64,000 nt of DNA from Paenibacillus sp. G2S3 (GTDB lineage Bacteria > Bacillota > Bacilli > Paenibacillales > Paenibacillaceae), in NCBI RefSeq assembly GCF_030123105.1, contig NZ_CP126095.1, positions 3,410,001-3,474,000 of the forward strand. The letters are read 5' to 3'. Below the pieces are notes generated by a model. It saw nothing but the letters and a program-made list of their open reading frames with translations. It searched no databases and was not told the DNA's origin. Each line of letters opens with the position of its first letter. Position 1 is the stretch's first letter. Both the position numbers and the translations under genes were made by a program. Shown piece after piece: positions 48,051 through 56,627 of the stretch.

Positions 48051-49130
48051 ATGATTACAATAAGCTTGTGCATGATTGTAAAAAATGAAGAAGAAGCCCT
48101 ACCACGATGTCTGAAATCCGTTGAAGGTTTAGTGGATGAAATCGTGGTGGTGGACACCGGATCCACAGACCGGACTATCGACATCGCCCGCTCTCTCGGA
48201 GCCGTTGTATACGAATATAAATGGCAAGATGACTTCTCGGCAGCAAGGAATTATGCCTTTGCTCAAGGCACCAGTGATTATTTGTTCTGGCTGGATGCCG
48301 ATGATGTCTTAGAGGAAGCCGATGCAAACAAGCTGAAGAGCTTGAAGAATAGTATGACTCTGGATTATGACAGCATCACTATGGACTATATTCTCTCCTT
48401 GTCTGAAAATGGACAGCCCTTACACAGATTAAAGAGAAACCGTTTAGTACGAAGGAATAGGAAATTTCAGTGGATCGGGTTTGTCCATGAGTATCTTGCG
48501 GTGAGCGGTCAAGTATTCCATAGTGATATTGCAGTGACTCACAAAAAAAACAGAGCCTACTCCGAACGCAACCTTCAATTGTACTTAGGGCAACGTGATA
48601 GGGGAATGACTTTTACTGAACGTGACCAATATTATTTCGGAAACGAACTATTGGATAATGGCAGAGTTAGTGAGGCTGCAGAACAATATGAGTTATTTCT
48701 AGCGCTGGAGCAGGGATGGGTTGAGGATAAGATCGCAGCCTGTCACAAACTGGCCGATTGCTACGGTCGACTGGAGCAACCAGAAGAACAAAAGCTTGCG
48801 CTGCTGCGCAGCTTGAACTATGACGCGCCACGTGCAGATTTTTGCTGTAAGTTCGGAAATTTCTTCATAGAAAAAGAGATGTATGAGACTGCCATCTACT
48901 GGTTCAGGCAGGCGACTTTGATGGAACCACCGCGAGATGCAATGAATTTAGTAGATTTATCTTATTGGACTTGGCTTCCTCATCTTCAACTCTGCGTTAG
49001 TTATGACAGACTCGGTAAACACGCAAAGGCTAAGTATCATCACGAATGGTGCAAAGTCCATTACCCAAATCATCCGAGTATTATTTACAACGAAGCTTAC
49101 TTTGCTGAATTAGCTGCTAAGCCCGGATAA
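48051..49130 (+). CDS. GT2 glycosyltransferase with TPR-like C-terminus (second copy)
   Basis: A 359-aa paralogue of the enzyme at 46793: ISLCMIVKNEEEALPRCLKSV, EIVVVDTGSTDRTIDI and FWLDADDVLEEADANKL, then a helical repeat region (YFGNELLDNGRVSEAAEQYELFLAL). An extended reading frame begins 105 nt upstream, but GGAGG lies 8 nt before the ATG at 48051, and that start matches the paralogue's opening. It begins the plus-strand series continuing with 49185, 49507 and 50439, and probably initiates or extends the protein-linked glycan. Confidence 0.87.
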   Translation: MITISLCMIVKNEEEALPRCLKSVEGLVDEIVVVDTGSTDRTIDIARSLGAVVYEYKWQDDFSAARNYAFAQGTSDYLFWLDADDVLEEADANKLKSLKNSMTLDYDSITMDYILSLSENGQPLHRLKRNRLVRRNRKFQWIGFVHEYLAVSGQVFHSDIAVTHKKNRAYSERNLQLYLGQRDRGMTFTERDQYYFGNELLDNGRVSEAAEQYELFLALEQGWVEDKIAACHKLADCYGRLEQPEEQKLALLRSLNYDAPRADFCCKFGNFFIEKEMYETAIYWFRQATLMEPPRDAMNLVDLSYWTWLPHLQLCVSYDRLGKHAKAKYHHEWCKVHYPNHPSIIYNEAYFAELAAKPG

Positions 49131-49184
49131 TGTGCTCCGCATCCGGTTATTCACACACATCTCGGACCGAGAGGAGAGCCACTC

Positions 49185-49517
49185 ATGTCAATGCCAAAAA
49201 TCCCCGACATCGAACCAAATATTACTCTGACAAGAACCCAGGTCATTGATATGATGCTGGCCTCAGTTGCTACAGAAGGACTGGGATTATCTCATATCCT
49301 GAACGCCCAGAGCGAGAAAATACTGCGTTTTGTTAATGATGAGCATACAGGTGTAAAAGATATACTCCAGCTGAACCACAGCCTCGATAAGGTACTACGT
49401 TCAGTAATCAGTAGCCAGTTTCTTATTCAGCTCAGGCTAGGGGATATCCTGCAGTTGGAGGAGCGAATAGTAGAGGAGGAAGAAATTTGTATTGAAGAGG
49501 AAGAGTATGAAGAATAA
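49185..49517 (+). CDS. Short protein with the collagen-protein N-terminal domain
   Basis: A 110-aa protein made almost only of the helical domain seen at the N-termini of the two collagen-like proteins: IPDIEPNITLTRTQV, then MLASVATEGLGLSHILNAQSEKI and DILQLNHSLDKVLRSVISSQF. It ends in a highly acidic tail ([14 protein letters not shown]) instead of collagen repeats. It may act as a cap or adaptor in the same surface layer. The ribosome site GAGGAGAG precedes the ATG. The last 11 nt overlap the next gene. Confidence 0.72.
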   Translation: MSMPKIPDIEPNITLTRTQVIDMMLASVATEGLGLSHILNAQSEKILRFVNDEHTGVKDILQLNHSLDKVLRSVISSQFLIQLRLGDILQLEERIVEEEEICIEEEEYEE

Positions 49518-50382
49518 TCAGAACTCAGCTGTTCAGAACATTCATCTGCTTCAATCTATATTATCAATAAGTGAAGGTCACGCAAGATTGGTTGGGACTT
49601 GGAGCCTTATTACCGAAAGGCTTTTAAAAGAAGTTTCTAATACAAGATACACTACCCAAATGCTGCAGGCCAGCCAATCCATAATTCAAGTCATGAAGAC
49701 TCTACTTCTCTTTAGGCTAACCTTGCTGGCTAACTGGAATATGGTACAGTGTCGTATTGATAAAGAAACAGAGCTATTATTGACGCAAAATAACACTTTA
49801 AAATCTAAATTCACAGAAACGGTTTGGCAGCTCGAAGAGGCTTACAGTGAATTGACGTCATCTATTTTGGAATTGCACGTAAAACTGTTGGATCGTTGTT
49901 ACTTCCGTGAAGAACAGGAGGAGAGAACGAAGGTATTCCGGCAAATCAGCTTCTGTCTGGATATCATCAGACAGTGGAGAATGCTGAATGAACCCTCCAA
50001 AGACGTCCTGCTTCTAATTCATAGCGGGTTGATACCTGGTAATGCATCCAGAAAGCAGCAGATTTCCGAGGTTTGCAGCCAAGAGTACCTCAAAGTAATA
50101 CTCGAGGATATGGAGCACAAGCCTCTCATTGATAGAAAGCTACAAGTTCATATTTCTAGACTTATTCAACAGATTAAATCGAATTATACACAGACCATCA
50201 GCATGACATACGCTCCAAATACTGTAGCTCCCCGCAATCCGGTTTTTTTCGCAGCTATGACTTCCACCAACACTAAACAAGAACCTGAATGGACTCAAAT
50301 CGAATACAACACATTAAGCAAAGTACAACCTCCTGGAAAGTTATGGATAAATAAGGGGTTAAAATCTTTGGAAGAATTCTAA
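49507..50382 (+). CDS. Helical protein of unknown function in the spore-surface locus
   Basis: A 291-aa, mostly alpha-helical protein without signal peptide or clear membrane segment. No family recognised. The first 90 residues ([20 protein letters not shown], then [20 protein letters not shown]) follow the hydrophobic spacing of the N-terminal domain of the neighbouring collagen-like proteins, so a distant relation is possible. Translation is probably coupled to the preceding gene (11-nt overlap, GAGGAAGAG before the ATG). It sits between two genes carrying that domain and may be a structural or assembly partner. Confidence 0.6.
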   Translation: MKNNQNSAVQNIHLLQSILSISEGHARLVGTWSLITERLLKEVSNTRYTTQMLQASQSIIQVMKTLLLFRLTLLANWNMVQCRIDKETELLLTQNNTLKSKFTETVWQLEEAYSELTSSILELHVKLLDRCYFREEQEERTKVFRQISFCLDIIRQWRMLNEPSKDVLLLIHSGLIPGNASRKQQISEVCSQEYLKVILEDMEHKPLIDRKLQVHISRLIQQIKSNYTQTISMTYAPNTVAPRNPVFFAAMTSTNTKQEPEWTQIEYNTLSKVQPPGKLWINKGLKSLEEF

Positions 50383-50438
50383 ACGGCCTTCTTTACTCGT
50401 ATACATACTTCATCAGCGCTACTAAGGAGGAATTAAAT

Positions 50439-51533
50439 TTGTCATTCCCGAATATACCGAGTGTCACTCCGACGATTACAATAACCAGAGATGATGCCCT
50501 TAACTTGTTACTCTCATCCATTGCCTTTGAAGAGCTTGGACTCAGCCATATCATTAATGCTGAAGGTGAAAAGATTCAATATGTTCTTGGTACGATCCCT
50601 GGACTAAGCGGCTTGCCGGCAACTATTGCCGATGTGCTAGCTATAGACCAAAGTGTTAAAAGTACACTGGATACGACGATAAGAAAAGAGCTTCTGCTTC
50701 AAGCAAAGCTTGATAGCGTACTGAGCGCTCCTACGTTGCTTGGACCTACTGGAGCAACCGGACCTACGGGTCCTGCTGGTGGACCAGTAGGTCCTACCGG
50801 GGCTACGGGAGCTACAGGTGCTGCTGGATTAACTGGAGCTACAGGAACCGCAGGAGCAGTGGGTGCTACAGGTACTGCAGGAGCAGTGGGTGCTACGGGT
50901 GCTGCTGGAGCCGTCGGGGCTACAGGAGCAACGGGTGCTACAGGAGCTACCGGTGCAACCGGGGATCCGGGTACTGTAGGAGCAGTAGGTCCAGTAGGAC
51001 CAGCAGGAGGAACAGGTGCTACGGGTGCAACCGGAATTGGAATTACCGGTGCCACTGGAATCGCTGGAATTACTGGGGCTACAGGAGTCACAGGAGTGAC
51101 AGGAGTCACAGGGATTAATATTACGGCTACTAATGCTTTTGTGGCAAATACAACTGGTGGGCTGATCACTGTTCTGTTGGGAGGAACCAATATTGCCTTC
51201 CCTGGACCACCTCAAGTACTCAGCGCTGGGATCACTATTAATGCTACTAACGATGTTATAACCCTCGCCAACGCAGGAACTTACTTCATCTCCTACCAGG
51301 CAAATACAACAGCCGGAGTACTGCTGAGCACACGTTTGCTGATCAATGGGGCACAAGCTGCGGGATCGGTAGTTGCGCCTGTCCTGAGCGTTTCAGCATA
51401 CAATAACGAAGTTATTGTTAATGTCGCTGCCGCCACTACAGTTAGTGTTCAATTTTTTGGAGCCGCTGGTGTCGTTACTTTAAATGGGGGAGGTTCAACC
51501 GGAGCAGCACTTAATATCATCCGTTTAAATTAA
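50439..51533 (+). CDS. Collagen-like protein with BclA C-terminal-like domain
   Basis: A 364-aa protein. Residues about 1-90 are the shared N-terminal domain ([39 protein letters not shown]). Gly-X-Y repeats span about 103-228, richer in GPT/GPA/GAA than the 45165 protein and so probably less glycosylated. The C-terminal 135 residues form a C1q/TNF-like beta domain ([37 protein letters not shown]) as in BclA, which trimerises. It starts at a TTG after AAGGAGGAATT. It ends the plus-strand run; two hairpins follow. Confidence 0.86.
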   Translation: MSFPNIPSVTPTITITRDDALNLLLSSIAFEELGLSHIINAEGEKIQYVLGTIPGLSGLPATIADVLAIDQSVKSTLDTTIRKELLLQAKLDSVLSAPTLLGPTGATGPTGPAGGPVGPTGATGATGAAGLTGATGTAGAVGATGTAGAVGATGAAGAVGATGATGATGATGATGDPGTVGAVGPVGPAGGTGATGATGIGITGATGIAGITGATGVTGVTGVTGINITATNAFVANTTGGLITVLLGGTNIAFPGPPQVLSAGITINATNDVITLANAGTYFISYQANTTAGVLLSTRLLINGAQAAGSVVAPVLSVSAYNNEVIVNVAAATTVSVQFFGAAGVVTLNGGGSTGAALNIIRLN

Positions 51534-51558
51534 GCGTTATTGCATCTTGAAAAATAGG

Positions 51559-51624
51559 CCTGTTGATTAGCCAAACGAGGGAAGTCTATCCGTTATAGAG
51601 ATCATAGTTTAGCTAATCAACAGG
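51559..51624. repeat. Long inverted repeat, 17-18 bp stem
   Basis: CCTGTTGATTAGC-C-AAAC pairs with GTTT-A-GCTAATCAACAGG around a 30-nt loop. No T tract follows, so it is not a simple terminator; it may be an mRNA-stabilising hairpin or an operator. The rest of the 346-nt gap holds the terminator below and an AT-rich promoter region for the antiporter. Confidence 0.55.
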
Positions 51625-51647
51625 TGAAGCTGGGAAGGAAGTTCCGA

Positions 51648-51688
51648 GGCTCTATTCAACGAATTTTTCGTGAAATAGGGTCTTTTTG
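51648..51688 (+). terminator. Rho-independent terminator
   Basis: A stem CTATT-CA-ACGAA/TTCGT-GA-AATAG with a small loop is followed by GGTCTTTTTG. It ends the transcript of the collagen-like gene. Confidence 0.65.
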
Positions 51689-51879
51689 TTATTCTTCAGG
51701 TTGAAACAGGACCTGAATTTTTTTGCGTTGATAGGAATCAAGACCAATAAATGAACATTTGCACCTACGTATTTACATTGAGTTTAAAAAGTTATTTTAC
51801 ATTAAGATAAGATGAAATTTTGAAAGAAACATATTAATTCGAAAAGCTACTTGATTGCTGATATGGAGGTAAGATTCGT

Positions 51880-53868
51880 TTGGAATTGTTTGAAATTATT
51901 TTGCTGATGCTGGCGGCGGTCTCTTTATCCAGTTTAGTGAACCGATTTATCCCTTCAGTTTCCGTACCTATTATTCAAATCGTGCTGGGAATGGTGATTA
52001 CATTGCTGCCCTTGCACTATGAACTGAAATTAAATCCAGAGCTGTTCTTGTTGTTGTTCATTGCCCCATTGCTATTCAGTGATGGTAGACACGCGAATAA
52101 AGAAGCGCTATGGAAGCAGAAGAAACCGATCCTTTTGTTGGCGCTGGGTCTGGTATTTATAACAGTAGCCGTGATGGGTTATTTCCTGAATTGGCTACTT
52201 CCGGTCATCCCGTTGGCGGCTTCCTTTGCACTGACAGCTGCACTAGCACCTACTGATGCTGTGGCTGTGGGCGCATTAGAGCAGAAAGTGAAAATCCCCC
52301 ACCAGACGATGCAAATTCTCGAGGGAGAATCATTAATTAATGACGCGTCAGGGCTGGTCTCATTTCAGTTTGCCGTTGCCGCGATGGTTACCGGTGTATT
52401 CTCTTTTAAATCTGCCGGCCTCAGTTTTATTTCCATTTCACTTGGCGGAGTGGTTCTAGGTCTTCTGCTCACGCTTGTAAAATATGGCGTAGTGAAATGG
52501 CTGCGAAGATTGGGAATGGAGGATGTCACGCTGCACATGCTAATTGAGATCCTGACTCCTTTTTTGATTTTCATGGCAGCTGAGAAACTCGGGGTCAACG
52601 GTATCCTTGCTGTTGTCAGCGCAGGAATCGCTCATTCTTTTGGGTACAAAAAAATGAATCCTGAAGTAGCTAAGCTGAGGGTTGTCTCTAAAAGCACTTG
52701 GTCGGTCATTATCTTTGTATTGAACGGTCTGGTGTTCTTACTGCTTGGCACTCAGCTTCCGGAGATTATTCAGACGATTTGGAATAGCGCGGAGATAGGG
52801 AATTTCAAGGTAATAATGTACACACTATTATTGACTGTGGCTGTTCTCGGGCTGCGCTTCATCTGGGCGCTTTTGATGGATATTTTCACAAAGGATGACA
52901 CACTCGGTCTTTGGAAACTCAGGTTCAAGAATGCGCTTATTCTTAGTCTATCTGGAGTCCGGGGAACGATTACACTGGCGAGTACGTTATCACTACCGTT
53001 TTTTCTTGATGATGGCACTGCATTTCCAGCCAGAGATCTGATCATTTTCCTCGCGGCCGGCGTTATTTTGTGGACCCTTCTGATCTCTAATTATCTGTTG
53101 CCACTTTTATTGGGGAAAGAAGGACAACCAGTGCAGGAAGAGGAGGAGATTCAGGCTAAAGTCGATATTCTGAGGAATGTTGTTACCGGATTAAACGAAC
53201 AGATCACGGAACAGAATCGTCTGGCGACAGCCCAACTCATCAACACGTATTCCTCCAGAATCCGTACACTTAAAAAAGATGAAAATGAAGATCATATCAA
53301 GCGGTCCTTGGTCCTGTCTACCCTGAAATGGGAAAGAGAAAACACTCTGCTTGCCGTTGAGAAGAAAGATGTGAGTTCATATATAGCATTCCGTCATTTG
53401 AATAGAATTAACAAACTGCTGTTTATGCACACAAGGGATACACAGTATAAAAAAGAGCTGTTCCCTGCTAAGCATTGGGACGAAGTGTTTGGAATGCTAC
53501 AACAAGTCCGGTTAAGTACCCGAGAAAGACGCGCCGAATTAACGAAGCTCAAAATTCAAAATATTACTTATGTAATTAAACAGCTAAATGTTTTACTCGC
53601 AAAAGGAGAGGTGGGTATGGAAACTGCCAGCTCGCTGATTCTGCAATATGAACGTATGCTACTGCATCTGACTAGAAATGAACCGGACACTAGCGCCCGA
53701 AAAGAATTCGATATTTCAATGCAGGAACTAGCCCGGGTCGGAATTCAGCTGGAGAGAGATAACATCCAATCCATGTTTGAGATCGGACGGATTTCTAGAC
53801 AGTGCATGAAGGAACTTAAGCGTAATATCCTCTTCATGGAGCACGATCTGCGAGAAGAGATGGGTTAA
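51880..53868 (+). CDS. Na+/H+ antiporter, CPA1 family
   Basis: A 662-aa membrane exchanger close in size and layout to Bacillus NhaK. About 12 membrane helices span residues 1-410. The conserved LAPTDAVAVGALEQ and EGESLINDASGLVSFQFA motifs include the ion-binding Asp pair, and SGVRGTITLASTLSLPF contains the family Arg. The last 250 residues are a cytoplasmic helical region (ERENTLLAVEKKDV). It would export Na+ or K+ in exchange for protons, for pH and salt homeostasis. TTG start with ATGGAGG about 11 nt upstream. A frameshifted small gene begins immediately at its stop. Confidence 0.93.
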   Translation: MELFEIILLMLAAVSLSSLVNRFIPSVSVPIIQIVLGMVITLLPLHYELKLNPELFLLLFIAPLLFSDGRHANKEALWKQKKPILLLALGLVFITVAVMGYFLNWLLPVIPLAASFALTAALAPTDAVAVGALEQKVKIPHQTMQILEGESLINDASGLVSFQFAVAAMVTGVFSFKSAGLSFISISLGGVVLGLLLTLVKYGVVKWLRRLGMEDVTLHMLIEILTPFLIFMAAEKLGVNGILAVVSAGIAHSFGYKKMNPEVAKLRVVSKSTWSVIIFVLNGLVFLLLGTQLPEIIQTIWNSAEIGNFKVIMYTLLLTVAVLGLRFIWALLMDIFTKDDTLGLWKLRFKNALILSLSGVRGTITLASTLSLPFFLDDGTAFPARDLIIFLAAGVILWTLLISNYLLPLLLGKEGQPVQEEEEIQAKVDILRNVVTGLNEQITEQNRLATAQLINTYSSRIRTLKKDENEDHIKRSLVLSTLKWERENTLLAVEKKDVSSYIAFRHLNRINKLLFMHTRDTQYKKELFPAKHWDEVFGMLQQVRLSTRERRAELTKLKIQNITYVIKQLNVLLAKGEVGMETASSLILQYERMLLHLTRNEPDTSARKEFDISMQELARVGIQLERDNIQSMFEIGRISRQCMKELKRNILFMEHDLREEMG

Positions 53869-54115
53869 ATGAAGACCGAACTAATTCGCGGATGTAAATG
53901 GGATGACGGGTTGATTTATTCTGAGTTGGATCTGTCGTCCATAAAACGAAGTCTACCATGTAGTCCAAAAAGCATTTAAAAAAGCCAGTCAATATAATAT
54001 AGAAGCACCCTTCGAAGTTTCTGAAGATAATTTTATGGCCGTTGAGCTTATAGATGGTGGTCTCTCAGATGTCCGTGGCGTTGTAGAATTCGCTAAAGAG
54101 TTTTTTGAAAATTAG
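53869..54115 (+). pseudogene. Small gene disrupted by a frameshift
   Basis: An ATG directly follows the antiporter TAA and opens a frame (MKTELIRGCKWDDGLIYSEL) that turns to nonsense near 53945. A second frame, from about 53951 to a TAG at 54113, continues with VYHVVQKAFKKASQYNIEAP and ends GVVEFAKEFFEN. Together they suggest an 81-aa soluble protein interrupted by a net one-base insertion (or two-base loss). No family recognised. A strong terminator follows, consistent with a once functional last gene of the antiporter operon. Confidence 0.55.
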
Positions 54116-54123
54116 ATTAAACA

Positions 54124-54171
54124 TAAAGAAAGTGGAGCAAATGCTACGGCAGTTGCTCCACTTTTTCTTTA
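54124..54171 (+). terminator. Rho-independent terminator
   Basis: A 16-bp stem AAAGAAAGTGGAGCAA with its complement, 12-nt loop, and a T-rich 3' arm. Ends the antiporter unit. Confidence 0.92.
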
Positions 54172-54189
54172 TAGCGAATTGAAATCGGC

Positions 54190-54278
54190 TTGACGAACGG
54201 TAATATCCTGTTTAAAATGAAGCTGTGATTTAGTAAATTAGTAAATTACTAAATATAAAAACAAGTAAATTAGTAAAT
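54190..54278 (+). promoter_or_regulatory. SigA-type promoter with tandem TAGTAAAT operators (MFS unit)
   Basis: TTGACG, 17 nt, TAAAAT form a near-consensus promoter at 54190-54218. Immediately downstream come TAGTAAAT (54231), TAGTAAAT (54239) and TACTAAAT (54247), then AAGTAAAT (54263) and TAGTAAAT (54271). TTAGTAA-A-TTACTAA within this is a palindrome. The same promoter-operator arrangement recurs at 56003, so a common repressor binding around +1 is likely. Confidence 0.72.
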
Positions 54279-54290
54279 TGGAGTGAAGCA

Positions 54291-54491
54291 ATGAAAATAC
54301 CAACAACATTCAAACCATCATCCTATTGTCATGTTGGGGAGTTTCGAGAAGGTGTAAAAAATAGTGAAGGATATGGGGAATTAAAATGTTTTCTAATCGT
54401 TATGTTCGAACAATTATCCTCTCCCGTGTGTTATTGCAGCTCGGAATATGGATCCGAAATTATGCCGTCCTTCTTTATGTATCAGAATTGA
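54291..54491 (+). pseudogene. Leader ORF related to the 5' end of the 56085 gene
   Basis: A 66-codon frame with its own GGAG site starts MKIPTTFKPSSYC; the gene at 56085 starts MKIPTTLKHKPVV, and similarity continues weakly to about residue 26 (VGEFREGVKN beside VSENYEKVDG). The frame runs past the start of the MFS gene at 54386 in another phase. It looks like the truncated 5' end of a second copy of that gene onto which the MFS gene was placed; it could now act as a leader peptide for the exporter. Confidence 0.45.
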
Positions 54492-55597
54492 CGAATAATA
54501 ATCCGGTAGATGTATCTCTGATATCGGTCGCTGAATTTGCACCGATCTTTCTTTTTGGTCTTATTGGTGGGACCTTTGCCGACCGATGGCGGCCGAAGAG
54601 AACCATGGTATGGAGCGATTTGTTATCTGGCTTGTCCGTCGGGGTGGTGCTGATTGCGGTCATGAATGGCGGATGGGTTGCGCTTCTTGTCGGATCTTTT
54701 GTATCTGCCAGCTTATCTCAATTTTCTCAGCCCTCGGCGATGAAACTGTACAAGAGACATGTGCCAGCTGAACAGCTGCAGGGCGTTATGGCGATGTCCC
54801 AGACACTTGTCGCTGTCTTTACGGTTTTGGGACCCGTTATTGGTACGTTTATTTTTATTAAGTTTGGAATTCACATATCTCTGATCCTGACAGCCGTTAT
54901 GTTTCTGGGCTCTTCGCTTATATTGTCTTCCCTTCCTCGGGATGAAGAAGAACCAAAGTCAGGTAAAGCCAGCGGCTTCATCAAAGAGTTAACGGCTGGC
55001 TTGCGTTACATCGGGTCGAGTAAACCCTTAAGAACACTTAGTTTAACTTTCTCGGCGGTGGGATTGGCATCAGGACTAACTCAACCGCTTCAGATCTTTC
55101 TTGTTATCGAGAATTTAGGTAAGGACAAACAATTTCTTCAGTGGCTTGTGATGGCTAGTGGGGCAGCCATGTTAGTAGGCGGAGCTGTAATAATCGGGAT
55201 AGCCAAAAAAGTAAGGCCACAGCTATTGCTTTTAATAGGCTTACTCGTTAATGCCGTCTGTACTGTTGGAATGGGAGCTTCTAAGCAAATTTGGCTGACG
55301 ATTATTTTCTTGGTGATCAGTGGTTTGTTTTACCCTTGCATTCAAGGAGGGATTCAGACACTTCTTGTGCGGAATACCGAGGGGGCCTTTATTGGCCGGG
55401 TTACAGGAGCGATTATGCCTATTTTTATGGGAATGATGGTGATTGGCATGTTCATTTCGGGATACCTAAAGGATACTTTCTCCTTGATGGGTGTATTTAT
55501 GGCGAGTGGTATATTTGTGATTATCGGTGCGCTTTTTCTGCTCCCCATTGTGGTTAAGAATAGAAGCAAATTGGAGCTAGAATCGCTGGGAAAATGA
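54386..55597 (+). CDS. MFS transporter (drug or metabolite exporter)
   Basis: A 403-aa, 12-helix major facilitator protein of the MFS_3/EntS/macrolide-efflux type. The loop 2-3 motif reads GGTFADRWRPKRTMVWSDLL, and SQPSAMKLYKRHVPAEQLQGVMAMSQ is characteristic of this group. It probably exports a small toxic molecule. The ATG follows ATGGGG and lies inside the out-of-frame leader ORF. The operator-bearing promoter upstream is shared in design with the gene at 56085. The GIY-YIG-like gene follows 53 nt downstream on the same transcript. Confidence 0.9.
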   Translation: MFSNRYVRTIILSRVLLQLGIWIRNYAVLLYVSELTNNNPVDVSLISVAEFAPIFLFGLIGGTFADRWRPKRTMVWSDLLSGLSVGVVLIAVMNGGWVALLVGSFVSASLSQFSQPSAMKLYKRHVPAEQLQGVMAMSQTLVAVFTVLGPVIGTFIFIKFGIHISLILTAVMFLGSSLILSSLPRDEEEPKSGKASGFIKELTAGLRYIGSSKPLRTLSLTFSAVGLASGLTQPLQIFLVIENLGKDKQFLQWLVMASGAAMLVGGAVIIGIAKKVRPQLLLLIGLLVNAVCTVGMGASKQIWLTIIFLVISGLFYPCIQGGIQTLLVRNTEGAFIGRVTGAIMPIFMGMMVIGMFISGYLKDTFSLMGVFMASGIFVIIGALFLLPIVVKNRSKLELESLGK

Positions 55598-55650
55598 AAA
55601 TTCAACTACAATTTCCATGAATTTATTATCTACGATAAGGAGAGAAAAAT

Positions 55651-56010
55651 ATGGATATGAATAAACGCAAAGAGCTGATCGAGGAGTACAAACAAATTAA
55701 GATTTATATGGGTGTTGCTCAGATCAAAAATCAAATCAACGGCAAAATCTTTATCGACAGCTATCCCAACTTGAAAAACAAATGGCTTACTCTGCAAATG
55801 CAGTTGGATTCAGGGAGATTTGCAAATGCCCAGCTCCAGAAGGATTGGAAAGAATTCGGCGCGGATGCGTTCACCTATGAGGTACTAGAACAGAAGGACA
55901 TAGATAAGGTAACTGATATGCGCTGGGAACGGAAGATAATCTTAAAGCCATGGTTAGAGAAGTTACAGCCTTACGGAGACAAAGGTTATAACAAACCACG
56001 AATTGACTAA
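55651..56010 (+). CDS. GIY-YIG-like protein, motif residues altered
   Basis: A 119-aa protein with the GIY-YIG nuclease layout: MGVAQIKNQINGKIFIDSYPNLKNKW, QLQKDWKEFGADAFTYEVLE and a C-terminal LQPYGDKGYN. Compared with I-TevI-type domains, the first Tyr is Ala, the second motif reads FID, and the catalytic Arg position is Lys, so nuclease activity is doubtful. The ribosome site AAGGAGAG precedes the ATG. It is downstream of the MFS exporter; the promoter of the following gene overlaps its stop codon. Confidence 0.72.
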   Translation: MDMNKRKELIEEYKQIKIYMGVAQIKNQINGKIFIDSYPNLKNKWLTLQMQLDSGRFANAQLQKDWKEFGADAFTYEVLEQKDIDKVTDMRWERKIILKPWLEKLQPYGDKGYNKPRID

Positions 56011-56067
56011 CAATGAAATCCAAGATAAGATGAATTCGTCGTTTAGTAAATTAGTAAAATAGTAAAT
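56003..56067 (+). promoter_or_regulatory. SigA-type promoter with tandem TAGTAAAT operators (56085 unit)
   Basis: TTGACT, 17 nt, TAAGAT at 56003-56031, then TAGTAAAT (56044), TAGTAAAA (56052) and TAGTAAAT (56060), directly before the ribosome site. It is a second instance of the arrangement at 54190. Confidence 0.72.
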
Positions 56068-56084
56068 GGAAGGAAGATAAAAAC

Positions 56085-56564
56085 ATGAAAATACCTACAA
56101 CTTTAAAACATAAACCTGTTGTCGTGTCGGAAAATTATGAGAAGGTTGACGGCCGATTAGCAGGAAACACGGATGCGAAAGGCCTATCCTTGGGATTGGC
56201 TCAGTGGAATGATAGAGGAAAGGTCGATATTTCGGCCAAGGTATGGAGGTACACCGGAGAAAAATGGTCCAGACAATCGGAGGAACTGCCTCTTCATCGC
56301 GTGCTTGATTTGTCCATTCTAATTTGCCGGTCCTTGGAACATTTCCGCGAAGCGTATCGATATGAGAATTTATATGACCCGGAGCAGCCCGTTATAGACA
56401 GAGTTGGCCTGCAAGGGGATGCCATGACTGTAGCGGTATGTACAGACAATGAGCGAATTAATGAAGATATTAAGCTGTTCAATCAAGCTCTGAGCGATGA
56501 CGATGAAATGATCGGTGAGCGTCTGAGCACGTTATCCAAAATATTAAAGGATATGGGATATTAA
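56085..56564 (+). CDS. DUF6530-like protein, unknown function
   Basis: A 159-aa soluble protein (starts MKIPTTLKHKPVVVSENYEK). Conserved-looking features are GLSLGLAQWNDRGKVDISAKVWR and the helix LHRVLDLSILICRSLEHFREAY; I associate these with a small Firmicutes family (DUF6530), from memory. Function unknown. Ribosome site TGGAAGGAAG. Its promoter-operator region and first codons are duplicated upstream of the MFS exporter, which suggests joint control by one repressor, perhaps in response to a toxic compound. Confidence 0.75.
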   Translation: MKIPTTLKHKPVVVSENYEKVDGRLAGNTDAKGLSLGLAQWNDRGKVDISAKVWRYTGEKWSRQSEELPLHRVLDLSILICRSLEHFREAYRYENLYDPEQPVIDRVGLQGDAMTVAVCTDNERINEDIKLFNQALSDDDEMIGERLSTLSKILKDMGY

Positions 56565-56569
56565 TTAGC

Positions 56570-56620
56570 AAGTGGTAGTCAATCGGGGCAAATAAGCCTT
56601 CGTGACTGCCACTTTTTATT
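56570..56620 (+). terminator. Rho-independent terminator
   Basis: A 12-bp stem AAGTGGTAGTCA/TGACTGCCACTT with a 21-nt loop is followed by a T-rich tract, just after the 56085 gene. Confidence 0.88.
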
Positions 56621-56627
56621 TTATAGT

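Noticed and set aside
50699..51356. Minus-strand open frames across the second collagen-like gene (Pro/Val- and Cys/Ser-rich)
   Set aside because: Same repeat artefact; two overlapping frames in different phases are both open only because of the triplet pattern.
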